Shown one piece after another: positions 49,445 to 62,277 of a stretch of DNA of 64,000 nt. This stretch comes from Mastacembelus armatus (lineage: Eukaryota > Chordata > Actinopteri > Synbranchiformes > Mastacembelidae). The notes beneath the pieces were generated by a model that searched no databases, was not told the DNA's origin, and saw nothing but the letters and a program-made list of their open reading frames with translations. The stretch's first letter is position 1; the number at the start of each line of letters is the position of its first letter. Position numbers and translations under genes: made by a program. Location of the stretch: positions 17,233,739 to 17,297,738 of the forward strand of contig NC_046648.1 in the NCBI RefSeq assembly GCF_900324485.2, written 5' to 3'.

Positions 49445-52400
49445 TTATCTCATAACCTGGTAGAAGAAAAGTACAGTGACGATCAGGAAACCCAGAAACC
49501 ACCAATAGGAATCTGCAGAGTCGAAGACACAGACAGTTAAAGAGTTGTAGATTGGGTCAATGAAAAAAGATGCTGCAGTTCAGAACGTGATACAAAATCT
49601 ACAGTCTTTGGGCAGAAAATGCTGCTGTTCTGTGGGCAGAACAAACATGACTTTTATTACCTGTGCACAGCTCTCTCTTACTGACCTCTCTATGGTATAA
49701 TCAAGCTACAGCCTGTTTCTTTTCCTTTGACATAGACTGGATAACTTTTCCTTCGTTTATAGTCTTTAGATATGCTAAGCTACGCTAACAGACTCTAGCT
49801 AAAGCATATGTTTAATATTATCATCTAACTCTGAGCAAGAAACCAAATTAGCGTATTTACCAAAATTTCACCAAACAACAGTCTTGGATAGTTACCTGGC
49901 TCTGGACTCTCTACCAGCACGCTGACAGAGACAGGAGCGTCCAGGGATGGGTGAGACACCCTGCAGGTGATTTTCGTTCCCGGGGTGAGACTGGAGGCCA
50001 CAGTGAGGTGAGATGACAGGGAGTACGTCCCATCACCATGCTGCCGATGGCTGGACAGAGAACCCTGATCTGGAGACACTTTAGGCTCTGTGTCTGTGGG
50101 AGAGAGGGATGACCACTCCATCTAAAAGGCAGAAGAGAGAGAAATTAAACAGATAAGACAGGACAGTTTATTTTTATAGCATATTTTTATACAGGTTAGT
50201 GTGATTCAAAGTGCTGATACTGCCAGTAGATCTTTTTTTTTATATTTGGCATTTCTACTTTCATCTTTACTATTTATTTTAAATCTATGAGGTTTAATGC
50301 CACCCAGTGGCATTAAATGGGTGTCACAGAAGGTAGCTACATATGAAAACACAGTTACAGACCTGAGCATCCAGTGGGTAATATTTACTGCAGTGGCAAC
50401 TCAGTGTCTGGAATGATTTCTTCAAAACTAACTTCTCCTCTGAGAGTGAAACATCAGGCGGTTCTGAAAACAAAGAGAACCAAAGGAGGAATTATAAGAC
50501 ATAACAAGGATTGTTCTGAATTGATGGTACAGATTAGGTTGACACTTACGAATAACATGGAGTTGAATGACCTGCTGGGCGTGGAAATGGCCTAAACTGA
50601 CTGTGCAGATGTAGGTTCCCTCATCCATGATCCTCAGCTTGTTTAAAGTCAAAGAGACGTCACCCTCACCAACAACCTGGGCAGCATCGATGCTTGATCC
50701 ACTCCTATCTACATGCACTGGAAACAAAAAATGAGACAGGCGCTGACAGAACATTCTACAGTGAAGATCCTTATACTTATATAACATCTTCCTCAGCAGA
50801 TTGTGTTTGCTTAGATGCCACAGAAATAAAGATGTTGAAACTCTCCATGATTCCAGCACTTTTTGTGCTTTGACAGCTAATTTCATGATACTATGTCATG
50901 CTAATATTTGGCAACGAATTAAATACATAGAACTCAAGTTATTTTTACTTATTTTAGGTGACTCATAGTGAAATTAGGACATAGACAAAAATTGTTGTCA
51001 AAGGCTTAAAAACATATCAATTAGAGCTTTTACATGTATTAACTAAAGTTAACTTACACTAATGTACCATTGTCAGTGCAATCACTCAGAGCAACTAGAA
51101 GCCATCCCCAGTCTCCAGACCATGGATGAAGCAGACACCTGTTCATGCCCACAACACTAACCTACTGTGTTTTCATCTGTGTCTTCTAGCCTCGTCTTCA
51201 TTTCAAGAACTTTCCACCCCTTTCCCCGGTGCTGCAGTCGCCATTCAATGCCCACTTCCTGTGAGAGGGGCGTGTCCTGCTGCTTGAAGCCACAGTTCAG
51301 GAGGACGTCACCTCTCAGAGGCGCGGTTACAGACTTTATGTGGGAAAACACCAAGAATATCACTGAGGGACAGGAAGCAAAGACAACAGCAGAGAGAAAA
51401 GATGTTATTGTCCATCTAACAAAACAAAAGAAACCTTCCTCTGACTCCTTCTTCAATTCGAGATCTCACCCTCAGTCAGCAGAGTTCCTGACTGGCTAAG
51501 AGGCAGACCCAGTTTATTTTGTATCACGGTTGACGGGTTCTTGTCCACTGTCAAAGCCTGTAGAATCAACGAAGTGCTGAACTCAACTCCCTCCACATTA
51601 AGGGACACCATGAAATAAGCTGGATCTGAACTTTCCTGGGATCCACGAGGAGAGTAACGACTTATCTCACACATCACCTGCTGCTCATTGCAGTCTGCAT
51701 GGAGCAACACATCTGCATTGGGGATCTCGGGTGATGAAGCTGCCACAAAGTGGACAAAGAGAGGAGAAGTTTAAAACAAGCTTTGCTTATTTTACACCAA
51801 ACTTTATGCACAGAGAAAACAGAAAACACCTTTGGACTCAAATAGGATGAGATCTGGATCAGGGATTGAGGGCGGTACAAATGGAGTGAGTGTTTCGAGT
51901 GATTCATCAGGAGCAACTGCAACGGCTCTTAAAACAAGAGTGGCTGGGGTCCGTGTGAAATGAGCTCCACCTCCCATCCCACCTAATCCAACTCCTTCCT
52001 CCACAAAGGCACAGGATAGGACCACATCTGCAAATCCATCCGCTGAGAAACAAAGGACAGAGGTTAAATTTTCATCTTTAGAAATAAAGATTTCCATCCA
52101 TCCACTTTCTATACCTGCTTATTCCTTAACCAGGGTCACAGGGATCTGCTGGAGCCTATCCCAGCTCTCTTTCAGGTGAAAGGCAGGGGTACACCCTGGA
52201 CAGGTCACCAGTCCATCACAGGGCCACATATAGACACAACCTAACATGCATGTTTTTTGACTGTGGGAGGAAACCGGAGTACCTGGAGTAAACCCATGCT
52301 GTGAGGCAACAGTGCTAACCACTCATCTACCATGAAATAAAGATTTAATGGACAAATGTCAACTTTTGCAGTTACATAGTGGAAAATCACCACCTTTAAC

Positions 52401-52886
52401 ATAGAAATGTTTGTCATTTGCAAGTAAATTCTTATAGTGGACTTCTTGGTCTTTGCCCATATGTTATGTGTTACTATATGAGTTAATTCTGGATATTTTA
52501 CTTTGTTTAGTTCATATTAATCATTTAATTATTCTAACACATTTTATATGTTTAATAATACTAGCCTTTGGACACATTTACATATTTGGGTGTTCAGTTA
52601 ACCTTTTAAACATTGATTGCAACTCTAGCTTTGACTAGGTTAGCAGTTGACTTGTTTCTATCTTAGATGTAATAACAGCCAGCTGCACGATTCTTTCTAG
52701 GAATCGTCCTAGAAACGCACAGAATCTAATGTGTTACCAAATTCATCTGATCAAACGATGTTAAACAGACGCTGAACTGAATACACTATGCTGCACTACT
52801 ACAGCCAGCGTCAGTAACACAGGATTAATACTCTTACCACAAACGCACGTCATGAAGCATCCAAATAAAATGACTTCGATCGTCAT
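49445..52886 (-). CDS. tapbpl: TAPBPL (TAPBPR), tapasin-related MHC class I peptide editor
   Basis: ER chaperone that edits peptides on MHC class I. Exons in gene order: 52886-52838, 52042-51830, 51739-51470, 51362-51162, 50717-50550, 50463-50363, 50121-49896, 49512-49445; phases close, 431 aa. A signal peptide is followed by the tapasin-type N-terminal domain (DGFADVVLSCAFVEEG; then CNEQQVMCEISRY). An IgV-like domain spans two exons (GDVLLNCGF; DEGTYICTVSLGHFHAQQVI), and an IgC1 domain follows (TLSCHCSKYYPLDAQ; KITCRVSHPSL). The protein ends in a membrane helix (about 412-430) and just VMR, so there is almost no cytosolic tail. Tapasin itself is the alternative; the vamp1/mrpl51 neighbours, as in human, favour TAPBPL. 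Confidence 0.9.
52092..52325. repeat. teleost interspersed repeat in tapbpl intron 1
   Basis: Starts TTTCCATCCATCCACTTTCT, contains CCTGGACAGGTCACCAGTCC and GACTGTGGGAGGAAACCGGA, and ends CAACAGTGCTAACCACTC. Same family as the copies at 8666-9035 and 30852-31190. Confidence 0.75.
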
Positions 52887-53880
52887 CACGTCTGTTCTCC
52901 GTGTTTTGATCATTTATAGTCACCGTTTAACTTTAGCAGGGAGGATTAAATGAAATAAAAACAGGCATCGAAAGCCTCATCGCACTTGTTTCACTTTTGA
53001 TTTCAACAACAGCTTATTACGTCTCAACGGGCTTCAACTTTTTATTTATATTTATATTTTTATTTTTATTTTTAGCCGTCCCCATCAATAACTTAGCTGC
53101 TAGGTGATAAATAAAGACTAATATAACAGTAACGTTAACTCCTGAGGTAGTGAAGGTGTTATGCCGAAAAGTGACTGTCTGCCAGAAAGTGTTCATCGCC
53201 CGCGGGAGCGCGCAGAGCCTGCAACACGTGACTGGTCCATTTTTCCGCATAGAGCTGATTTTGTCCGGATAAATATAAAATTGACAGTGAGGTACGAATG
53301 TGCAGAAACAGACTCAACGTGTGTTCCTGTGACATGGTCTGAGTCAATTACTGTGAATTAGTCAAGACATGTGACTGATATACACATGATATATAAGTAA
53401 TGCATATACACAGGAAGGTTTTATGTAGACCAATGGACTTTCAAAACGGTTGAATGTTTGGCTTCTGAAACGGGCTGTGTAACAGCACATAGCCCACTTA
53501 CAAGTGTTTTATTCACAACCGACTAGATCCCCCCAAAAAATAACGTTTAAGCAGAGAAAAATGGAGGGGGGGGTCACGTGTTACAGGCTGTGCGCGCTCC
53601 TGCGGACTGTGATCGCGGACAGTTTTCAGCATAACGCCTGAGCATGCGCAATGAAAAAGTGAAACTGAGCATATGGGATCGTCCAATCACAGAACACCAA
53701 GCAGCGGGTCATCGGTCACTATAGAAACGACTTTGCACGATTATCAACTTTACTTTCTCTCGCTAGATTTAGTGACTTGTTCCTTTTTTTAAATATTCAT
53801 CTTGGCATGAAAATATGGAGTTTATTTGGATCCCTGAGGAGTTGGATGCTCACATGCATTAAAAGACGTATGCAGGTCTA
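52887..53880. other. region between tapbpl and c1s, likely tapbpl promoter
   Basis: Includes patches of raised CpG content (about 53190-53230 and 53570-53650) and the interferon-type element listed separately. No coding exon is supported. Confidence 0.45.
53653..53666 (+). promoter_or_regulatory. IRF/ISRE-like element
   Basis: GAAAAAGTGAAACT resembles the IRF site AAAAGYGAAA and the ISRE GAAANNGAAACT with one mismatch. It is about 770 bp upstream of the tapbpl start codon. TAPBPL is known to be interferon-inducible in mammals, so the site is plausible, but it could also act on another gene. Confidence 0.35.
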
Positions 53881-53891
53881 CTTTGCATCAC

Positions 53892-53897
53892 TTTATT
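53892..53897 (-). terminator. poly(A) signal, likely c1s
   Basis: AATAAA on the minus strand, 280 bp past the c1s stop codon. Confidence 0.5.
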
Positions 53898-54176
53898 CAG
53901 ACTTAAAGAAAAATGCTTTTGGCAGATTTGAATACAATGCATTTACTTTACTCAGTGACATTCATTCTATAATTTGAGGAAGTTTTGAAATGGTTCTCAT
54001 CATGATTACTAGAAATGTGAAATTAGTCATTTCACCATCGATTGGAAGATTATCTGAGTTCATAGCTTTTTCTTGAGGCAAGATCTTAGATCTTTAGAGC
54101 AAAACTTGTTCTGTTTTTTCTTTTTGTTGTAGATTTCATCAACATGCTTCCTATCATGTAATGGACTACTAATATT

Positions 54177-57100
54177 TTAGTTCTCCTGCATGGTCTTTTT
54201 GATCCAGCCCACATAGTTGGCGACTCTTGTATAGACACCATATCTTCCCTTCTCTCCACAGCCAACCCCCCAGCTGACAATCCCTGCAGCCCAGAACCGT
54301 CCGTGGTCACTCAGGGCGTAGGGGCCTCCACTGTCACCTTGGCAGGAATCCTTGCCACCTTCCGGTCTTCCAGCACAGAACATGTTATTTGTCAGGTTGG
54401 GTACATCCTTTCCTGCATCCTTCACCGAAGTGATTGACTTAGCGCATATGTTATCCTCCACCACAGGAAGGAGCACATAGTTCAGCTTATTTGTTGAAAA
54501 CAATCGGCTGTTATTTTTTGTGAGCCCGTAGCCTGATACCAGTCTGAAAAAGATACAGAAGACATAGTGATGGTGAAAATAATTCAGTGTGTCCTGTCTA
54601 GAAACTAGACAAGATTCACATGTTGGCACATCAAATGAAAAAAAGCTTCAAAAAGAAGCTTTAATGCAATGCAAAATCATTTAGCAGAGAAGATTAGTTA
54701 CATCATATACATTAAATTAATTGTGTAATATTTTGAAATAAAACCCAGCAGTTGTTTCCTTACCCAATCAAGCCAGTGAGGTATGTATCTCTCTCTTCTG
54801 GCAAACATATTGGCATAATGGATGCGTTAAATGTGATGGGGTCTTTTAGTTTGATCAAGGCAATGTCATTGTTGAAGTCTAAATTGTTGGTATTGGTGTA
54901 ATTAGGGTGAATGTGGATTGAGGCAGCATATGCAGTGGGATGGTCCAAGGTTTTAACATCATTAAGTCCCATGTAAATCTGTAAATCAACAACACAGAGG
55001 AAATAAATGACCAGAAAAAAGCATGGAGGCAATAGATATGCAGAAAACACCAAGAGCAATCCACTTACGTGTACTGTTTCACTTGATACTGGTAAGTTGT
55101 TGTGCACTACGACATGAGCTGCAGTCATTATCCAGCGATTTGCAATCACCATGCCTCCTCCCCTGCCTGCAGATATAGTCAGTAGCACTTGCCAGGGGAT
55201 GGTATTCTCTGGAGCCTCACTGCCACCAGTGATCCTCTGGATGCCAGTTATGTGGTTTGTTGGCTGGCCACAAACTAAATGAGACATATACATATAATAA
55301 ATACTTTCAGCACAAACTTTCTGCTCCAGTTACACTTGGACCTACATTAGGTAGCCTATTGCAAGGGTTTATTTTTGTAATGAAATGCAATACCTGGTAT
55401 GCATAGTGGACTGACAACAACGTCATTGTTTGATCTCCACTTTCTGTCTGATTCACAGGTGAAGTTCACTGAAGAGCAGAGCAGAGGGAACAAATGAATA
55501 ATATGGCTTGGTGTTAATTTGAGTTTAAGAACAACTTAAAAGTAAAAGAAAATCTTGAATGCTGACCACCCCACCTTTCTGCAGTGATGTAGAAGTGTAC
55601 TCCATGTTGTTTCAGTACACCATGACATCACTGTAGTACGTGATTACAGAACACATGTCTGCTCCTGCATCCTCAATTTGGTTTTAAGTTACTTTTTCAG
55701 CAACAGTGAGTACTTTTGCATGCGTCATACCACAGCTAACCATTTGGCATTTTGCTTTGTAAGATATGCATGTAAATATATTTCGTATTTACAGGCAGTC
55801 TTTGAATTCCATGTATTTATGTATTATACAAAATCTATAAACTAAAAAAAACTGTTTAAATTGTGTTTAAATTGTGTGTTCATCACATTAACTGTCAAGT
55901 GTTTCATGACATAATGTGAAATTATATTATGAATAAGTAGTAACGCAGGAGAGAACTACCACAAACTACAAATTCCTACACAATTCTAATGTCACATAAG
56001 CAAAAATGAATGGAATTTAAATACACCTCAAGCAGGTGTGAAGAATTTAATAATGTAAATCAGTTGCTGTAAGTATCATTAGGAAAAAAAAAAAACTATA
56101 ACTGTACATCACATAACACCATATGTGAATATCTCACCATTTAGACTCCCAAAGAAATAGTAGAAGGGCTCATTACAGTGATACTGAATAACAGAACGAT
56201 ACTGATTCTGAAAGCCAGACAAGAAGGTCACCCCTCCATTCAGCAAAGGTTGAGGTTCTCCACAGTCAATTACTGCAGAAGAAAAAAAAACAAGGACATG
56301 TTAAAATTTCACCATTGAGATGTGAGGAATTATAAAATGGCTTAATTAGTTGCTCTTGAATCACAACACAGTTTACATTTATTTTAGAATAAGTTATAAA
56401 GGTAAAACACACTGTGACATTCTGGCAGAGGAAGGTGCCACTGCCCGTTGCTTTGGCACATGGCAGAGAAGCTCTCGATCTCCTGGCCATTCTGAATGGT
56501 AAGAGGGGAGTCAGTCTTATATCACATATTACATCAGTTCAGACAAATCATTTTCTTTATTGCCTATTGTAATAACAATTAAGACAAGCTTCATCAAACC
56601 ATCATCAGCTTGTATCCTTGGTCACAGCGCACAAAGATGTAGTCTCTGTAGAAAAACTGGGTCGGATTAGGAGTGACCCTGCCTTTGACCACATTACCAG
56701 GAGGTGGACAGTTTACTCCTGAAAACACCACAGACCAGTGAACGTAACATCAACTACGTACATGAAATTACCCAAGTGTTAGTTTCACATGGTGAAAAAT
56801 GTATTTAACTCAGTGACAGTGGCACTCATAACAGTGCTCTCATCCCTCTCCCCCCTCACTGTGTGTGCTGTAGTCCAGGCTCCATCCGTTGCTCAGGCCC
56901 TCTTCATCAGTGTGGTAATCCAGTGTAACAGTATTGGAATTTGTTACTATTAGACCTGGACTCTTTGCACCACACAGCTTTATGGGCTCTCTGTCTGGAA
57001 TGGTCACCTTTATGATAGAGAGGTATCATACAGTTCAGTTTTTGTATAACATAGGCCAAAACATGCATGGCCCCTTATTTTTGTTAAAGTATTGCATAGA

Positions 57101-59003
57101 AGCTGCTTATCATTACCTGCAACCAGTGATAGGGACACTTTGTGCCTTGCTCTGTGTTTACACTCTCGATGTGAAAGTTGTCGGAGAAGTTGAGAGTGAT
57201 GATGAAGCCAGATTCTACAGAAATAATATACTGGCAGGACACAGAATGAGGTGGGGAATTAGGGTATCCTGGACTGAACAGATGTCCCTCTGGCTCATCA
57301 AAAATTCCACCACCACAGGATACTGGGTGCACAGAAAAGGAAGAAACAATATTGTAAATACAATCATGTAAAATGTTCACCTCTAAGATTGATTTGAACT
57401 TGCCAAAAATGACTTGCAAGCATCTCTGCTATACTCACACACACAGGTGCGCTGGTCTGAGCGTAGTTCATAGCCATGGTGACAGGAGCAGATGTATGAT
57501 CCAAGGATGTTGAGGCAGATCTGAGCACAGAGTGGACCTGAGCCATCTACAGGTTCAGGTGCAGAACACTCATCTATGTCTGATGGTGAGAAAGTCATCA
57601 TGTTAACGTTAGATGGATCAGAAGAATGGAACTGACAGAAAAGTGTGCAGAAGAAGAAGTGCTACCTATTGCTTGGTATTGAGCAGAGAAGCCCACATTC
57701 TGGTGCCGCTCTGGGTTGTTGTTGTCTGTCTGAAATATGAGGGTGAGTTTGTTGCCAGGAGACAGGATGGGATGGTTGCCTGGGTGATGCCCATCAGCAG
57801 AATTCTCATGGCCACAAAACCTTCCCAGGACCTTTCCATTGTAGAGAACCTGATATGATCGATAAAGGTTTAATTAGATCGAGGACGTTTTGCTTTGAAA
57901 GTGTGTCTGAGTTGTAATTACTTATTTGTCAAGAATATTAAACACCATGTAGTGTTGTCAGGAGCAACTTTGGCCAAGAAGACAACGGTGGCCAAAGAAG
58001 ACCAACTCTCCTAAAAAGCCCTGGAAAAACAACATGGAGCTGCCTTGTTGTGAGAATAATATTAAAACGTCAATGGTCCATAACGCATACCATGTCTATG
58101 ACAGCTCATAAGATTCACTTTGTGGTGATATCTTGTGTCAGAAATAGAGGTATTTGTGGTCTACTGGACATGGGTTTGCATATTAACCCATAGGAGCCCT
58201 TGGTAACACAGGGTTCACAAGCCCTTTACTGGAAGGTTCCTAATAAATGGTATGTAAGTAGTTGCTAAAGTGCAAAGTTCAAGTTGTCAGTGGTGATATT
58301 TAAGTCTGGTTGTCAAAACTGGCTTTTCAGTCATACTTCAGTTTGAACCTCTACACTAAAGCATTGGTCTGTCTTTTATGTGTGTGTTGCAATATGACTG
58401 ACTGTAAGGGCATCGTAGTAGCAGCCTGGAGAAGCTTCAATGTCCATGTGTGTGAAGGTCAGCCGTATCTGGTAGCCCTCAGGTACACTGAGGTCCCACT
58501 GCTCCTGCAGGTTGGGAGGGTAAGGCTGGGGATACTCAGGGGACTGGACCTCCCCATACATAGCAGGCACAGAGTCAGGAAGCCACATGGACTCACATAC
58601 TGACAGATACAGAAACCTGGAAAGTTGCATGAACAGAGAGAGATTGATCTGTTTGTCAGTCTGTGGTCATCTGCGCTGCTGGTCCAAAGTTGATGCAAAC
58701 AGAAAAGAATAAACACTGTGTGACACAATCAGTACAACTGTGGAAGCTACATAATATTGTTGAGACTTTATATATGGCAAACTGAGAGCTGGATCAGTCA
58801 ATGTAGAAAAAACAGCTCAACTGCAATATTAGTTGTATAGAAGATAACACACAATAATAGAAGCAGCTCCAGATATGATGTGTTTCTTATTAATTTCTTG
58901 AAATTAGGCGAGAAATTAATAGGAAACACGATTTAATAACAACAACCAAATGGGTTAAAGATTTCAGTGTAACTTACCAGATGATACCGAAGGTCCACTT
59001 CAT
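54177..59003 (-). CDS. c1s: complement C1s-type serine protease
   Basis: Protease of the C1 complex that cleaves C4 and C2. Exons in gene order: 59003-58978, 58616-58403, 57849-57666, 57579-57439, 57322-57117, 57007-56860, 56718-56600, 56491-56413, 56272-56138, 55468-55394, 55274-55069, 54978-54764, 54543-54177; phases close, 704 aa. Domain order: signal, CUB1 (to about 141), calcium-binding EGF ([10 protein letters not shown]), CUB2 (189-306), CCP1, CCP2, trypsin-like domain (443-704). Triad visible: [21 protein letters not shown] (AGT serine codon). Asp189 is present and the activation site is [21 protein letters not shown] and the C-terminus WIKKTMQEN match human C1S best; C1r and MASPs are less likely. 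The protease domain is split by two introns, unlike the neighbouring paralogue. Confidence 0.9.
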
Positions 59004-60477
59004 CTCTGGATTAATTCTATCTATCAGCGAACCGATCTGCTGTTGTAGGCGCAAATGTCTGACATTCAAGTGAAACATTAATGTCAGAAAGTTTGTTGGT
59101 TCCAGTGTTTAGCAACCCATTGCGTTAATGCCAGGAATATGCCTTATTTGTTTTGGCAAAACCAAATAAATGCTTGACTAAATTATACAGAAACAGGGTT
59201 GATGTTAAGACAGAAAATTAGGATAAAAGTGTGTTTTATTATTCTTATTTTAGTCAGAGCTACTTAAAATATTTTTTTAAAAACTATCTCAATATTGTTT
59301 TTAAAGCACACAGATTGAAAACCCTCATTTCAAACACTGGGTTATTCACTCACGTCCCTCACTGTACCACTAGAGGGGGCTATTTGCACTATTCACCGTT
59401 CTCAAAACACAAGTGGGAAATTACATTTGGATATCAAAACAGGTAAAGCAGCTGATTCCCTCTCTTTGCATTATAACTATGCTGATCTGTTGCTTTTCTT
59501 TACATGATTCGAGTTCCCATTATTTGGGGGATGCAAACAGGAATCAGTCCATGTTGACACTGGAACTAGTGTGTTACCTGCAAGCCACAGTGTTTTAAAG
59601 CCTATATCACATTTTGGCAAATTGGAAGGATGAAAAGTGTGTCGGACTATCTGTCTGTTGTTCCTGTTTTCCATGTTCACTGATAGATACAATAAATCCA
59701 AAAATGGATGTACGGTCAGGTGTTATTGAATTACTTTGATACTTAAGTAAATTAACATGATGATTTCCAGTCACATAGTGGACTTACAAGGAGTGTCTCT
59801 ATTTTATTTATTTATTTTTTTATGGTTCCAAGCACCAAAGATGTTGGAACCCATTGTTATTATCATTGTTAATACTATTATACTATTAAAATTGGTTGTG
59901 GGGAATTAGAAGAACATGCAAATTGACTCTTTAAAAAATATCATGTCAACCATAAGTGGGCGCATTTAACTATATAGTTCAGGTAACATTTCTCACAGTG
60001 AGTGTGTATTCAATGATCCAATATGACAATGTATTTCTGCTTCTTTCTTTGGTGCTAAATGGGCCATTCCAGGCACAGAAAATGCTTTTTGCACTCACAC
60101 AATTTATATTTTCAAGAGGCATTATTGTCACACAAATCGTAACTTAGCTTGAACAAACCGAAATCTTTTCTGTGCTTGCATCTTCTTCTTTTAATTTCGC
60201 TCATTTACCTCCTCTTTGCGGCCAGAGTCCTGCACATTCACTCAGCTTCTCTCGAATTGTCTCCACATTTCATCTTTGTGTGCACAACTCTGTTACAAAT
60301 GTACCACAGAACCAGCAAGTAAATATATTCAAGAATTATATATTAGAGTGTATGGAGGCCCCAAAAATGCACGTATCAAAGCTGTTTCTGATTGACAGCT
60401 GATAAAAACACACATTCTCTGTAGTTAATTTGCAAACATTTCCTTTAATGTAGTAGTGACGTATATTATTGACTGTA
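59004..60477. other. intergenic DNA between the two C1s-type genes
   Basis: AT-rich promoter side of c1s; holds the CTCF-like site listed separately. No exon is supported. Confidence 0.5.
59367..59380 (+). promoter_or_regulatory. CTCF-like motif between c1s paralogues
   Basis: CCACTAGAGGGGGC matches CCASYAGRKGGCRS at 13 of 14 positions. It is about 360 bp upstream of the c1s start codon. Confidence 0.4.
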
Positions 60478-60483
60478 TTTATT
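60478..60483 (-). terminator. poly(A) signal, likely of the second C1s-like gene
   Basis: AATAAA on the minus strand, 132 bp past the stop codon of the C1s-like gene. Confidence 0.5.
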
Positions 60484-60614
60484 AGCATTGTTACACTGAT
60501 TGTTACTACAAGATTATAGTGTATAGTGAAATTTTTGAGATGTGAACCAGTACTGAAATGGATTACAATATTGTGGGTAGTAGCAAAGTATCTACCCTGT
60601 CATCTTCCCTCTTT

Positions 60615-62245
60615 TTAAGATGTTTCTACTTCATTTATTGTCTCCTTAATCCAGTCTACATAATTAGCCACCTTGGTATAATAACCCTTGTACTTCTTCT
60701 GGCGACAGGGGGATCCCCAGGACACAATGCCACTGAGATAATAAGGCTCATTGCCTGCAGATAACATAGGTACAAAAAATGGGCCTCCACTGTCTTGGAG
60801 ACAGCTGTCCTTCCCAAAAGCTCCAGCACAGAACATGTTATTAGTGAAAATCATACGTTTGTTAGGTGTCCTGTGAGGAGTATTCTCACACTCTGTAAGG
60901 GAGTAGACCCCAATCTGAGCGTATTTTAACACAGTGGATTTACGCCTCAATTCTGTAAATCCCCAGCCTGAAACTGTGCCTTGTTCGTTTTCTGCCAAGC
61001 TGCTACTTACCTCTGGCAGACAGATTGGAAGAAGGTTTGGGCCAAAATTGACTCTGGAAGCTAATCGGATAAGGGCGATATCATTGTCATAATTGATACG
61101 TTCATTAGTACCTGTCGTGTAACCAGGATGAATTATGATCCTCTCACTGTTCATGACAACTACGTTATTATTTGACGTATCTACTAGTCCACCATAGAGG
61201 CGCAAAGAGCTGCCCTCTACATTTTCCACAACATGAGCTGCTGTTACAGCCCATTGGTCATTGATCAGTGATGCTCCTCCTCTGCTCGGCTCTTCTATCA
61301 AAAGATTCCAAGGTATTTCTCCCAGTGTTGCATTTTCACCTCCCCAAATTCTGCCTGCACTTGACCCAGTGTCAGGCCTCCCACACACTGAAATGAATCA
61401 GAAGGCATGAAGAAGTTCAAATGACAAAAGATCTGCAAATAAATAATGACTAATATTGAAAAGTACCAGATATAATTTAAGTCGTACCTGGCGTGCATTT
61501 TGGCATTTCTTTCATGCCACCGCTTGATACCCAATCACCACTGGCACTGCAAGTATATGTGTCTGAAAGATTTAAGGAAACTTATTGGTGAAACAGCAGA
61601 ATTAAAAAAAAGAAACAGAAGAATCATGCTTTCTTAAAAATGTGTTTATGGAAAGAATCAGAAAATGAATCTGTAAAAGCTTATAGTCACCATCTCCTTC
61701 CAGTGTATAGTAGTTTGAACTACACTTAAACTGGATCTGGTCGTTGTAATGAGTGTGTGAGCCCACCACCTGAAGTATGCTATCTTCAGGAAGTTCAGGA
61801 AAACCACAGTCCACAGCTGTATATGAGAATATATGAGAAAACATTGTGAAAGACAGTGTGAAAAAAAACAAGAAATCCAAGAGAGTCAGTCATTTAAGAA
61901 ATATGGACTGTCGGCTGTTTTGACATGATTTTATGTGCAACTGTATAAGTGTCTGTATGCATGATTGTATGTGTATTCCTAATGTTGTCTGTTTTTACTT
62001 CTTTTATTATAGCACTTTGAGATTTGTCTTTCAAATGTAAAGTGCATTATAAATAAAATGCATTAGTATTATTATTATTATTATTATTAAATTTAAAAAA
62101 AGAAATTGGTTTAGAGTCAGACTCACGTTCACAGCGGTTAGTGGGGGTCCATATGCCTGTACTCTGGCATGTTGTCTTATACTCTGTGCTCTGCATGCCT
62201 TGCTGCTTTGCAAAGGAGAACTTAATTAACTTCATCATGGCTTAA

Positions 62246-62277
<32 letters not shown>

